A DNA stretch of 64,000 nucleotides from an uncultured Pelagibacteraceae bacterium (GTDB lineage: Bacteria > Pseudomonadota > Alphaproteobacteria > Pelagibacterales > Pelagibacteraceae): positions 109,415-173,414 of the forward strand of contig CACGGJ010000001.1 in NCBI GenBank assembly GCA_902572515.1, in the 5' to 3' direction. The notes under the pieces are model-generated. The model had not been told where the DNA came from, ran no database searches, and saw only the letters and a program-made list of their open reading frames with translations. A program made the position numbers and the translations under genes. Position 1 is the stretch's first letter; each line of letters begins with the position of its first letter. This document shows positions 46,278 to 54,098 of this stretch, piece by piece.

Positions 46278-46353
46278 GCCCTTGTAGCTCAGCTGGTAGA
46301 GCAATTGATTTGTAATCAATAGGTCCGCGGTTCGAATCCGTGCGGGGGCACCA
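46278..46353 (+). tRNA. tRNA-Thr (TGT); integration target, intact copy at the left end of the tandem island
   Basis: GCCCTTGTAGCTCAGCTGGTAGAGCAATTGATTTGTAATCAATAGGTCCGCGGTTCGAATCCGTGCGGGGGCACCA, complete cloverleaf. Confidence 0.96.
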
Positions 46354-46355
46354 CT
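46300..46355 (+). repeat. att copy 1: 56-bp direct repeat overlapping the 3' half of tRNA-Thr
   Basis: agcaattgatttgtaatcaataggtccgcggttcgaatccgtgcgggggcaccact, identical at 47116-47171. Confidence 0.93.
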
Positions 46356-46410
46356 TTACTTACTTTTTTATCAGAATAATTTATGCAAAAACTATTCTTA
46401 CGACAATAAG

Positions 46411-46430
46411 TGTTGTCAGATTGTTGTCAG
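46411..46430 (+). promoter_or_regulatory. Candidate recombinase arm-type site, element 1 left
   Basis: TGTTGTCAGATTGTTGTCAG, 11-bp period; 16 bp repeated at 47045-47060. Confidence 0.55.
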
Positions 46431-46453
46431 ATAAAACTAACAACTTGAACTTT

Positions 46454-47029
46454 TTAATTAATATAACTTTTTATTTGTTCTAGCCCAAAACATTTACCTG
46501 TAAATTCAATCATAATAATATCACCTTTATATTTTGTTCTTAAACTTGAAGAATAATTTCCTGTGTTTAAAGAAATCGATCCAATGAAACGTTCCATCTT
46601 TAAATCACTGGAGCCAGAGACTAATTGAAGCCATTTTTTATCTGGATCAAATTTTATTGTTTGGCTACTAACTATTAAGTCACCTATGTTTTGCGAAAAT
46701 ATTTGTGCAGGTCTTCGTAAACTTTTATTAGATCTCATTTCAAGAGTATAGAATTTTTTTCCTTTTCTTAAATTATATTCATCAATAAAAAGTTCTTCGG
46801 TATTGTGCTCCGGACCAAGACCCATTCCTGCATAATTTGTATATACTGTTCCCTCACAAGTAAATTTATATTCAGTTTTTGAAATGGAACTTTTGCTTTT
46901 AATTTCTTTATAGCCAGCACTTCCAAATTGAAACAAGCCTTTTGCTGTCCATAAAATTGCTATCACTAATCCAATGGCTGCTAAAATTTGAATAGGTCCT
47001 TTTGGCCTATATTCTTTTTTCTTTGCCAT
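46454..47029 (-). CDS. Single-TM protein of unknown function (element 1 cargo)
   Basis: ORF with MAKKKEYRPKGPIQILAAIGLVIAILWTAKGLFQF N-terminal TM; start trimmed from 47044 to 47029. Confidence 0.65.
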   Translation of the reverse strand: MAKKKEYRPKGPIQILAAIGLVIAILWTAKGLFQFGSAGYKEIKSKSSISKTEYKFTCEGTVYTNYAGMGLGPEHNTEELFIDEYNLRKGKKFYTLEMRSNKSLRRPAQIFSQNIGDLIVSSQTIKFDPDKKWLQLVSGSSDLKMERFIGSISLNTGNYSSSLRTKYKGDIIMIEFTGKCFGLEQIKSYIN

Positions 47030-47044
47030 AAAAAACTTTATCAT

Positions 47045-47064
47045 TGTTGTCAGATTGTTGCCAA
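47045..47064 (+). promoter_or_regulatory. Candidate recombinase arm-type site, element 1 right
   Basis: TGTTGTCAGATTGTTGCCAA; first 16 bp identical to 46411-46426. Confidence 0.5.
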
Positions 47065-47115
47065 GTTAAAAGTATTTAAAGATTATTGTTGCAAACAAAT
47101 GTTTATTTAAACTTT

Positions 47116-47171
47116 AGCAATTGATTTGTAATCAATAGGTCCGCGGTTCGAATCCGTGCGGGGGCACCACT
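47116..47171 (+). repeat. att copy 2: partial tRNA-Thr 3' half between elements 1 and 2
   Basis: 56 bp identical to 46300-46355. Confidence 0.93.
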
Positions 47172-47272
47172 AAAATCTCATTTATTTTCAACAAACATAA
47201 TAATTTCCTTAACTTTTTTAAAAACAAAAAATCGTTGAATAATACTATAGAATGGAAGGAAGAAGAACTGAC

Positions 47273-47293
47273 TGTAGTCTTTTTGTAGTCTTT
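47273..47293 (+). promoter_or_regulatory. Candidate recombinase arm-type site, element 2 left
   Basis: TGTAGTCTTTTTGTAGTCTTT, identical at 54846-54866. Confidence 0.6.
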
Positions 47294-47294
47294 G

Positions 47295-48203
47295 CTAAAA
47301 AGAACTTAGTTTGAAAGATACTTCATATTTCATAAATTTTATATTTGGTGCAACAGATAATGCATCTCTTAAATTCTTATCATCCTCTAATGCAATTATA
47401 AGTCCCTTAACATCTTTATCACCAGCCAAATTATTTTTAATATGCCCCATATATCTTTGGATCTGACCCATAACTACATCACTAGCTCTACCCTTCTTTA
47501 ATTCTATAACTAAAAATTCTTTTTTATCTTTACTAATTGCTAAAATATCTAAAGGACCAGATCCTGTTGAATATTGAGTACAAAGTTTGTTATTTTCTTT
47601 ATGAATATCATAATCTTTGTTCAGCTCTATATTGGTCCAATTTCTAATAATATAATCCTCGAGATGTTTTTCTAATAAAAAAGAAGATTTAGGAACTAAA
47701 TTATTTTCAATTGAATAATCTTTTTCATTATTAACATTAGTTTGATTTTGAATAGGAATTATTTCACCAGAATCTTCAACAGTTAATTTTAATTCTATAG
47801 TTTCTACCTCTTTTTTATTTCCATCTAAACAAGGAACACCATCCTTAAAACTAACAACTTTTCCAATACCTAGATAAGTGAATTGGGGATCTTTATTATC
47901 CCAACGCGCAAAAAAATGTGGCGTCATTTCACCGGATAATAACTTTTGAAAAGTTGGTTGTTGAGAATGAGATCTTGGTTTTCCGTACCAAACAATAACT
48001 CCTTTTGAATGATCATAATGATTATCAAAATCATGTTCTGTTGTTCCTGGCACACCAATATTCATGAAGATTATTAAATTATCTTCGACACGTACATAAC
48101 CTGTATCCCAATCACCGCCGGCAGGTCTGCCCTTGTCAGGAAAGCAAACCCAACCAATATCTTTTCTTGAATATTTTGAACCTTTTTTAAATTCTAATTT
48201 CAC
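47295..48203 (-). CDS. Putative DUF3427-like domain fused to NucS-like (DUF91) PD-(D/E)XK endonuclease
   Basis: C-terminus GPLDILAISKDKKEFLVIELKKGRASDVVMGQIQRYMGHIK gives D-x(n)-E-x-K nuclease core; N-terminus PHFFARWDNKDPQFTYLGIGKV resembles DUF3427-type modules. Confidence 0.65.
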   Translation of the reverse strand: MKLEFKKGSKYSRKDIGWVCFPDKGRPAGGDWDTGYVRVEDNLIIFMNIGVPGTTEHDFDNHYDHSKGVIVWYGKPRSHSQQPTFQKLLSGEMTPHFFARWDNKDPQFTYLGIGKVVSFKDGVPCLDGNKKEVETIELKLTVEDSGEIIPIQNQTNVNNEKDYSIENNLVPKSSFLLEKHLEDYIIRNWTNIELNKDYDIHKENNKLCTQYSTGSGPLDILAISKDKKEFLVIELKKGRASDVVMGQIQRYMGHIKNNLAGDKDVKGLIIALEDDKNLRDALSVAPNIKFMKYEVSFKLSSF

Positions 48204-49589
48204 TTATTTTTTCTCTTCAATTTGAATTATACAATCTGGTCCAACTTTAAGTGTAAAAGATTTTATCATATCTCTAAAGTCTTCTTCCATATCAAGCATA
48301 GCTCTTTCCTTATTAGCAATACTGTTTTCAAAAAACTTTTTTTCTTTACCCATAAGATCATTCATTTTAATAATTGATTGATACAAATTTCTTACAGGTA
48401 ATTGAAATGATGGGCCCATTATATGATCCCAAAGCCTTTTCATCATTTTTGGAGCATCAAAATCTTTCTTAGATTTATGTTCATTTATCAAGTTAGTTTT
48501 AATAAAACTTACAAGCATGTGAATTATTGGATAATTCATTGGAATTATAATAATTCTTTTACCATGCCTTTCAACATAGCCATCATGTTGTTTATTATAG
48601 TCTTTTGGCATAGCCGTAGTAATTAAAACACCATAATTGATATTTTTATCTTTCATATCGCTTAATAATTTACTTACCCATTCTTCTTTAAAAGTTTTGT
48701 GATCTTTGCTTTCAAAGTAAATCTGTGCAAGTTTTTCTTGATCTTTATTATTAATTGTAAGTATACAATCTGCACCTTTTGCTCCCTTTTTAACTTCTTC
48801 TACAGTATCTTGTGGAAATTTACTTCTAAGGTAATCCTCAATCAGTTCTTCTTGAACTTCACCTTGAACTTCCATCGATTTTTGTTTTAATTGTTTAGAC
48901 ATTTCATCAATTTTAACTTGAGTACGCCTTTTTTCTATTTCTCTTTCTTTGTCTTTTTTAGCCATCAGATCTTTAAGTTTTTGAACATCGTTTTCAGATT
49001 TTTCTTTAATTTTTTGTTCAATAACTTTTTCTTTTTGTTTAAGATCTGCAATTAACTTGGCTTCAATTTGTTTTTTATTCTTCTCAGCTTGTGCAACTTT
49101 AGTTTGAAGATCCATAAGCTCTTTTCTTTGCTTATTTTCTCTAATTAAAGCTTTCTCTTTTAACTGTTTTTCGATTTCTTTTTCCTTAAGCTTTAAACTG
49201 GCAATTAACTTAAACTCTGCCTCTTTAGAGCTTTTCTCCATTGCTTTTTCTTTAGCCTTAAGTTTATCTTCAATTGCTTTTTCTTTTTGCTTTAGCGTTG
49301 CTGTCATCTTTAATTCAGTATCTTTTCTACTCTTTTCGGCCTCTAAAATTTTAGACTGCAATGCCTGAACTTTCGCTTTACTTTCATTTTGTGCTTTTAA
49401 TGAAAGTTCTTTCTCTAAATTTTTTTCTTTTAGCTTGAAATCAAGATTAAATTTTTCTTTTAAAAGCTTTTCCTTAACCTTAATTTCTTCTTGGTACTCT
49501 TTTTCTTTGCTCTTTAAGTGATTTTGTAATGCCTGATCTGCAGAAAAAGTTTCATTACAGCTAGGACATGTTATTGTTAGTTGACTCAT
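48204..49589 (-). CDS. DUF2130 family protein (zinc-ribbon, long coiled coil, nuclease-like C-terminal domain)
   Basis: ITCPSCNETFSADQAL N-terminus, long K/E coiled coil, KGADCILTINNKDQEKLAQIYFESKDHKTFKEEWVSKL. Confidence 0.8.
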   Translation of the reverse strand: MSQLTITCPSCNETFSADQALQNHLKSKEKEYQEEIKVKEKLLKEKFNLDFKLKEKNLEKELSLKAQNESKAKVQALQSKILEAEKSRKDTELKMTATLKQKEKAIEDKLKAKEKAMEKSSKEAEFKLIASLKLKEKEIEKQLKEKALIRENKQRKELMDLQTKVAQAEKNKKQIEAKLIADLKQKEKVIEQKIKEKSENDVQKLKDLMAKKDKEREIEKRRTQVKIDEMSKQLKQKSMEVQGEVQEELIEDYLRSKFPQDTVEEVKKGAKGADCILTINNKDQEKLAQIYFESKDHKTFKEEWVSKLLSDMKDKNINYGVLITTAMPKDYNKQHDGYVERHGKRIIIIPMNYPIIHMLVSFIKTNLINEHKSKKDFDAPKMMKRLWDHIMGPSFQLPVRNLYQSIIKMNDLMGKEKKFFENSIANKERAMLDMEEDFRDMIKSFTLKVGPDCIIQIEEKK

Positions 49590-49616
49590 ATTTATTTTAC
49601 TCCTTTATTTAATTTA

Positions 49617-49817
49617 TTAGTTAATTGTTAGATCTTCTTCGGCACTCCACTCATTTGACTTATGCTGAATTTCTTTGATTTTACTTTTGGCTAAATATTC
49701 AATAACCTTACTAAATGTTAATTCTGCATTAATAATGTTACCTTTTCTTAGCCATTCTAAAGCTTCATAAGTATCCCTAGGTATGCTTACTGATTTATAT
49801 TTATTTGGATCTGCCAT
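49617..49817 (-). CDS. Ribbon-helix-helix-like small regulator
   Basis: 66 aa, KYKSVSIPRDTYEALEWLRKGNIINAELTFSKVIEYLAK. Confidence 0.55.
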   Translation of the reverse strand: MADPNKYKSVSIPRDTYEALEWLRKGNIINAELTFSKVIEYLAKSKIKEIQHKSNEWSAEEDLTIN

Positions 49818-49840
49818 TTTATCTCCCTTGTTTAATTTAA

Positions 49841-49864
49841 ATCCCCTGTTCCTTTACAGGGGAT
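49841..49864 (-). terminator. Perfect 9-bp GC-rich hairpin between the 78-aa and 66-aa genes
   Basis: ATCCCCTGT-TCCTTT-ACAGGGGAT. Confidence 0.5.
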
Positions 49865-49876
49865 GTTGTTGACGAT

Positions 49877-50113
49877 TTATTTACTTTCATCGCCTATTGT
49901 TAAAAATATTCCTCCAATTAAACCTGCTGCAATTGGAGTGAACTGTGACATTGGTCCCAAGAATGCGGTTAAATTTGTCCCCATTCTAGACGCAGCATAA
50001 TCTACAACTGCAAATCCTATGAAGAGTATTCCTAAATAACCAAATACTCCGCTAGGCAAATCAATCATCATTTCATCATTACTATTTTTTTTCTCTATTT
50101 TTGTTTTTTTCAT
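49877..50113 (-). CDS. Small membrane protein, two predicted TM segments
   Basis: GVFGYLGILFIGFAVVDYAA and FTPIAAGLIGGIFLTI hydrophobic segments. Confidence 0.6.
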   Translation of the reverse strand: MKKTKIEKKNSNDEMMIDLPSGVFGYLGILFIGFAVVDYAASRMGTNLTAFLGPMSQFTPIAAGLIGGIFLTIGDESK

Positions 50114-50140
50114 TTTCTCCTCTTTGTTAGTGTTTAGGAC

Positions 50141-50310
50141 TAAGAGGAATTCACAAATTGCAGAAAGGAGGTTAAGAACTATAATTTAACCAAAGATCAA
50201 TTTGCTCACTTCCTCTTAATCTTTTGTGTGTTCAATAAAATCAAACACACCCTATTTATAGTGATTTTAAAATGGTTTACCCGTAGGTTAACTTTTGACT
50301 TTGCCTACGG
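50141..50310. repeat. Nested and serial inverted repeats in the divergent control region of element 2
   Basis: TAAGAGGAA/TTCCTCTTA (50141-50149, 50210-50218), inner CAAATTG/CAATTTG and GGTTAA/TTAACC, then GTGTGTT/AACACAC (50226-50250) and CCGTAGG/CCTACGG (50281-50310). Confidence 0.65.
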
Positions 50311-50334
50311 ATGAATTTCTAATAATCTAAATTT

Positions 50335-50841
50335 ATGAGTAAAAGAAAGGGCTATCCAAGAAAACCATATTCATTTGAAAGAGTTTTAAAAGATTTAGCT
50401 GACGATATTGGTTACGATAATATTGAAACTGTTATAGAAAAAAAAAGAAAAGCTATTGAACATATCTCAAATCCTAATTTCAAAGATCGACAACTTCATA
50501 TACAAGATGGGTTGGAATTAGATATTCATTGTAAAAGGATTGGTAAAGGAACCCCTTTTCTTACAGCTTATGAAACCTTACTTAGAAAAGAAATTGCCAA
50601 TAGAAAAGATCACGATACTAGTGACGAAATAATCAATAATTTACTTAGGTTAGGTGAGTCTATAGGTGATGTAATGGAAGAAACTAGAAAAGCATTAGAC
50701 GATGATAAGGTTGATGAAGATGAAAAAGAACAAATTTCTATTGAGGTTATTGAATTAGAAAAAAAAATTGCTGAACTTAAGCTAAAATTAAATTTAGGTG
50801 AAAAAACAAACTATAAAATTCAAAATAAAAGAGAACCTTAA
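50335..50841 (+). CDS. Putative phage-type (CII-like) regulatory protein
   Basis: 168 aa; AIEHISNPNFKDRQLHIQDGLELDIHCKRIGKGTPFLTAYETLL resembles prophage regulatory proteins of alphaproteobacteria (recalled pattern, not searched). Confidence 0.45.
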   Translation: MSKRKGYPRKPYSFERVLKDLADDIGYDNIETVIEKKRKAIEHISNPNFKDRQLHIQDGLELDIHCKRIGKGTPFLTAYETLLRKEIANRKDHDTSDEIINNLLRLGESIGDVMEETRKALDDDKVDEDEKEQISIEVIELEKKIAELKLKLNLGEKTNYKIQNKREP

Positions 50842-50844
50842 TCA

Positions 50845-51693
50845 ATGCGTTATAGGTTTTTATTTAATTTTCTAAAAATTTCACTAGTTACAAAAGGAAT
50901 AAATAAAATAAATATTTTTTTAAATCTTGCAATTTTTTTAAGCATCTTCGCTATCTCAAGTACTCTCATATCTATATATTATGAATCAAAAATTACTGAT
51001 ATCGAAAAAAAAATCGCAAAAAATGATACGATATTAGACGTTCTGTCAGCGAGCACACTATCAATTCCAACTAAAGTTTTAGGTTTAGAGAATATATCAA
51101 ATGATATTAAAAAAAATAATGACATCATAAATTATTTTTTTTATTCAAAAGTAGGACAATTATTTGATGAATATGAATTGTATTATCGTCCAGTGATTCA
51201 TCTTAGTAATTATTTATCTAGTGGTTTTACGGCTATTAAAAATTTTGAGGATTTTATTAATATTAAAGATGATGCAATGCTTAAAAATGTTGATGAGAAA
51301 GTATTTGAAGATTTAAAGCAAAACTCAAGAAACCAAGAAGAATTTTTAAAAATTAGAAATAAAATTGATAATGATCATAAAGAATTTAAACTAGACAGAG
51401 GTATTAAGGTAATTAAACCTGAAAGTTTAAAAAGTTATCAAAATTACTATGACACTTTTATTATATATATAAATGATCAGCTTCATCATTATTCAATAAT
51501 ATCTGGAACGTTACAAAAAATTTATAATAATATAAAAAACGATAATCTTAAAAATTTTGAAGAAATATCGAAGAATTCAAAAGAGTCTAAAAAATTCATT
51601 ATATTTGCTTTTTTCTTTCAATTAATAATTTTTATTATTGTACAGGTAATGGAAATAATAACTACCAGAAGGGAAATACAAAAAATCAAATGA
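50845..51693 (+). CDS. Membrane protein A (N- and C-terminal TM), unknown function
   Basis: N-term FLSIFAISSTLISIYYESK and C-term FIIFAFFFQLIIFIIVQVMEI; paralogue of 53331..54098. Confidence 0.75.
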   Translation: MRYRFLFNFLKISLVTKGINKINIFLNLAIFLSIFAISSTLISIYYESKITDIEKKIAKNDTILDVLSASTLSIPTKVLGLENISNDIKKNNDIINYFFYSKVGQLFDEYELYYRPVIHLSNYLSSGFTAIKNFEDFINIKDDAMLKNVDEKVFEDLKQNSRNQEEFLKIRNKIDNDHKEFKLDRGIKVIKPESLKSYQNYYDTFIIYINDQLHHYSIISGTLQKIYNNIKNDNLKNFEEISKNSKESKKFIIFAFFFQLIIFIIVQVMEIITTRREIQKIK

Positions 51694-52547
51694 CTTTAAA
51701 TGTAAGAATTCTAGGTTTAATTATTCTAGTAGGTTTATTTACTGTATCATCTTTTATTTTCGATCAGATGGTTATTTATTCTGAAGATAAAATCAGAGAA
51801 AAAAACTTCTTATATAAAAGATCATTTAATAATTATTTATCTAGCAAAAATGTAATGTTTACTACGAGAGATTTAATGACAAGGATTCAAGTGAAAAAAA
51901 ATTTTTTTGAGGATAGACAATCCTTTTTGCAGGATGCTGTATCAGTATTATTTAATGATAATCTGATTAAATCAACATTTGATGAAAATGTTGGAAAAAA
52001 TTATTTCAAAAATCTTAAAACAATTTTTACATCAAGATATCAAACACTGGGATATGATATTTTAAAAGAATGCGATCTAGCATACAGTTTTTTTAAAGGA
52101 ATACAGGTAAGAAAATTTGATCTTAATATCCATGAAGATGAAAAGACAATAAAAGCAATTAAAGGATTAAATAAAATAAATTTAGAAAACTCATTAAAAA
52201 CTCATGATCATTTTACCAAAAAACTGGATATAGAAAGAAAAAAAATTCTATCTGTAGACTATGGCATTTCTAATATTGACGAATTCTATCTCATTAGAAA
52301 AATGTACACTGATTTATTAAATTATTATTTTTTACACTATGGATACTTAGAAAAAATAAATGATGCACATAGGGTAACTTTCAATTTTTATTTTAAAGAA
52401 TCTTCACGTTTTTTAGATGAAAAAAGTAAGCACGAAAGACAAAAAAATTATTTTATTTTATTTGGTGTTTTATCTCAAATTTTAAGTCTTTTTTTCCTAA
52501 TATTTCTTTTTAAAACTTTAATGTTTTTAGCAAATAAAAAATCATAA
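51690..52547 (+). CDS. Membrane protein B (N- and C-terminal TM), unknown function
   Basis: ATGA overlap with A; SSFIFDQMVIYSEDKIREKNF and LFGVLSQILSLFFLIFLFKTLMF; paralogue of 52558..53334. Confidence 0.75.
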   Translation: MTLNVRILGLIILVGLFTVSSFIFDQMVIYSEDKIREKNFLYKRSFNNYLSSKNVMFTTRDLMTRIQVKKNFFEDRQSFLQDAVSVLFNDNLIKSTFDENVGKNYFKNLKTIFTSRYQTLGYDILKECDLAYSFFKGIQVRKFDLNIHEDEKTIKAIKGLNKINLENSLKTHDHFTKKLDIERKKILSVDYGISNIDEFYLIRKMYTDLLNYYFLHYGYLEKINDAHRVTFNFYFKESSRFLDEKSKHERQKNYFILFGVLSQILSLFFLIFLFKTLMFLANKKS

Positions 52548-52577
52548 AAAATTTGTCTTAAATTTTTGATTTTTTAT
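52534..52577. terminator. Bidirectional terminator-like long inverted repeat between convergent B and B'
   Basis: ATAAAAAATCA...AAAATTT-GTCTT-AAATTTT-TGATTTTTTAT. Confidence 0.6.
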
Positions 52578-53334
52578 AAATCAACAATCCTCTAAATAAA
52601 ATCAACAAACAGAGTAAGCTTAATAACTGGAATACTACACCGAATAGAAGCATAAGTTGTTTTCTATTTTCTATTTTTGAAGACTCATTTATCAATTTAT
52701 CGAGATCTTTTGATGCATTCGTTCCAAGTTCAGCCATAGTATTTAACAGATCTTGTAAATAATAATTATTGTGTTCTACATAAGCTTTTGTAGTTTCTAG
52801 AGCAGAACTTTCAGTATCATTTCCATCTTTATCTGTTAAAACAATTACAAAATCAGGGTCTTTTTCTAACTCACCAGTTAACCAATGATTTTCGTCAATT
52901 AAATATTGAAAATATTCAGCAAAGGAAAACTCTTTTTGATTTAATTCTTCACTACTTGTATCTGTTGCCTTTATCTTTTTATCCTTAAGACCTTCTATTA
53001 CCATTTGATCATTAATAATATCTTCCATTAACCTGGTTTGATCAAAAATATTTGAAAAATAATAAAATTTTTTTTTATCTTCAGAAAATGTAGATGCACT
53101 TACAATAAAAACTGTATTTTGAAATGCTAGCAGAAACTCATTTACCCTATTGTTCATTGAAAGATAAGCAGATCTACTTTCTGAGTTTGTTATTATATCA
53201 AAGTTAACTTTCCTTAATTTTTCCTCATACTGAATAACAAATTGGTCAAAAACAAAAGTTAAAATTTGAAAAACACCTGCAAGAAAAACCAATGTCCAGT
53301 TAAAATTTGATAATTTTCCTTTTGCTCTTCTCAT
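52558..53334 (-). CDS. Membrane protein B' (paralogue of B)
   Basis: LTFVFDQFVIQYEEKLRKVNF and LLFGVVFQLLSLLCLLILFRGLLIY match B. Confidence 0.75.
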   Translation of the reverse strand: MRRAKGKLSNFNWTLVFLAGVFQILTFVFDQFVIQYEEKLRKVNFDIITNSESRSAYLSMNNRVNEFLLAFQNTVFIVSASTFSEDKKKFYYFSNIFDQTRLMEDIINDQMVIEGLKDKKIKATDTSSEELNQKEFSFAEYFQYLIDENHWLTGELEKDPDFVIVLTDKDGNDTESSALETTKAYVEHNNYYLQDLLNTMAELGTNASKDLDKLINESSKIENRKQLMLLFGVVFQLLSLLCLLILFRGLLIYKKSKI

Positions 53335-54098
53335 GAAAGTTCTTTTAATTCAAATATTTGTACTAAAGAAAAAATAACCAATTGAAAAATAAACGCATAC
53401 AAGATTGCATCTGTTGATTTGTCTGTTGTATTTAGAATAATTTTTTTTAATTCTTTTTTTTCACTATCAACAATACGATTATAATCTTGAAAGAATAAAT
53501 TTATTTGTAAAGTATTATATTCAGATTGGTTCAAATGAGATAAAATATCATCAAATGGAACATTTTTAAGAACTTCCTCAATTTCTAAAATTTCACTACT
53601 TTCTAAATATTCATTCTCATTATCAGGGAATTTATCATATATTTCATAAACATAGTTTAACGCGTCTTCATTTGTCTTTTTGATGTTTTTAAAATTATAT
53701 TTTTTCTTAAGAATTTCATTTTTGATGAGCTCAATATCATCAATGGCATACCTAATTGTAAACGGATACCAAGTTAATAAATAAAAATAAAATCTTTTCT
53801 TACTTATGTTAACCTTTTCGTTGTTTTCAATTGTATCATAAGTAAATTTTCCAATTTTAAATTCTAAATTTCTTGATGGTGCGTCTGTTAACCATTCTTG
53901 TATTTTAAACTCTTCAAGTTCTAATTTAATTAATTTAACCTTATAATTGTTTAATTTATTTTCAAAATATATTGAAATACCTGAAGATATAAGTGCTGCT
54001 AATACTAAAAAAATTCCCAACTCCGAAAAAAATTTCAGTCTTTGTTTATTTTTTTTACTAGTTGCTAAAAGGTTTTTAATTAAAAAAGCTCTAATCAT
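53331..54098 (-). CDS. Membrane protein A' (paralogue of A)
   Basis: LGIFLVLAALISSGISIYFENKL and ILYAFIFQLVIFSLVQIFEL match A; 4-nt overlap with B'. Confidence 0.75.
   Translation of the reverse strand: MIRAFLIKNLLATSKKNKQRLKFFSELGIFLVLAALISSGISIYFENKLNNYKVKLIKLELEEFKIQEWLTDAPSRNLEFKIGKFTYDTIENNEKVNISKKRFYFYLLTWYPFTIRYAIDDIELIKNEILKKKYNFKNIKKTNEDALNYVYEIYDKFPDNENEYLESSEILEIEEVLKNVPFDDILSHLNQSEYNTLQINLFFQDYNRIVDSEKKELKKIILNTTDKSTDAILYAFIFQLVIFSLVQIFELKELS

Larger units (their letters stand above)
46356..47115. mobile_element. Element 1: ~0.76 kb tRNA-Thr-inserted mini-element carrying one ORF, no recombinase
   Basis: Bounded by perfect 56-bp tRNA-derived direct repeats, paired arm-like motifs inside each end. 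Confidence 0.75.

Noticed and set aside
48204-49589. Reading DUF2130 as an SMC/RecN-type ATPase because of its coiled coil
   Set aside because: No Walker A or B motif seen in the translation.
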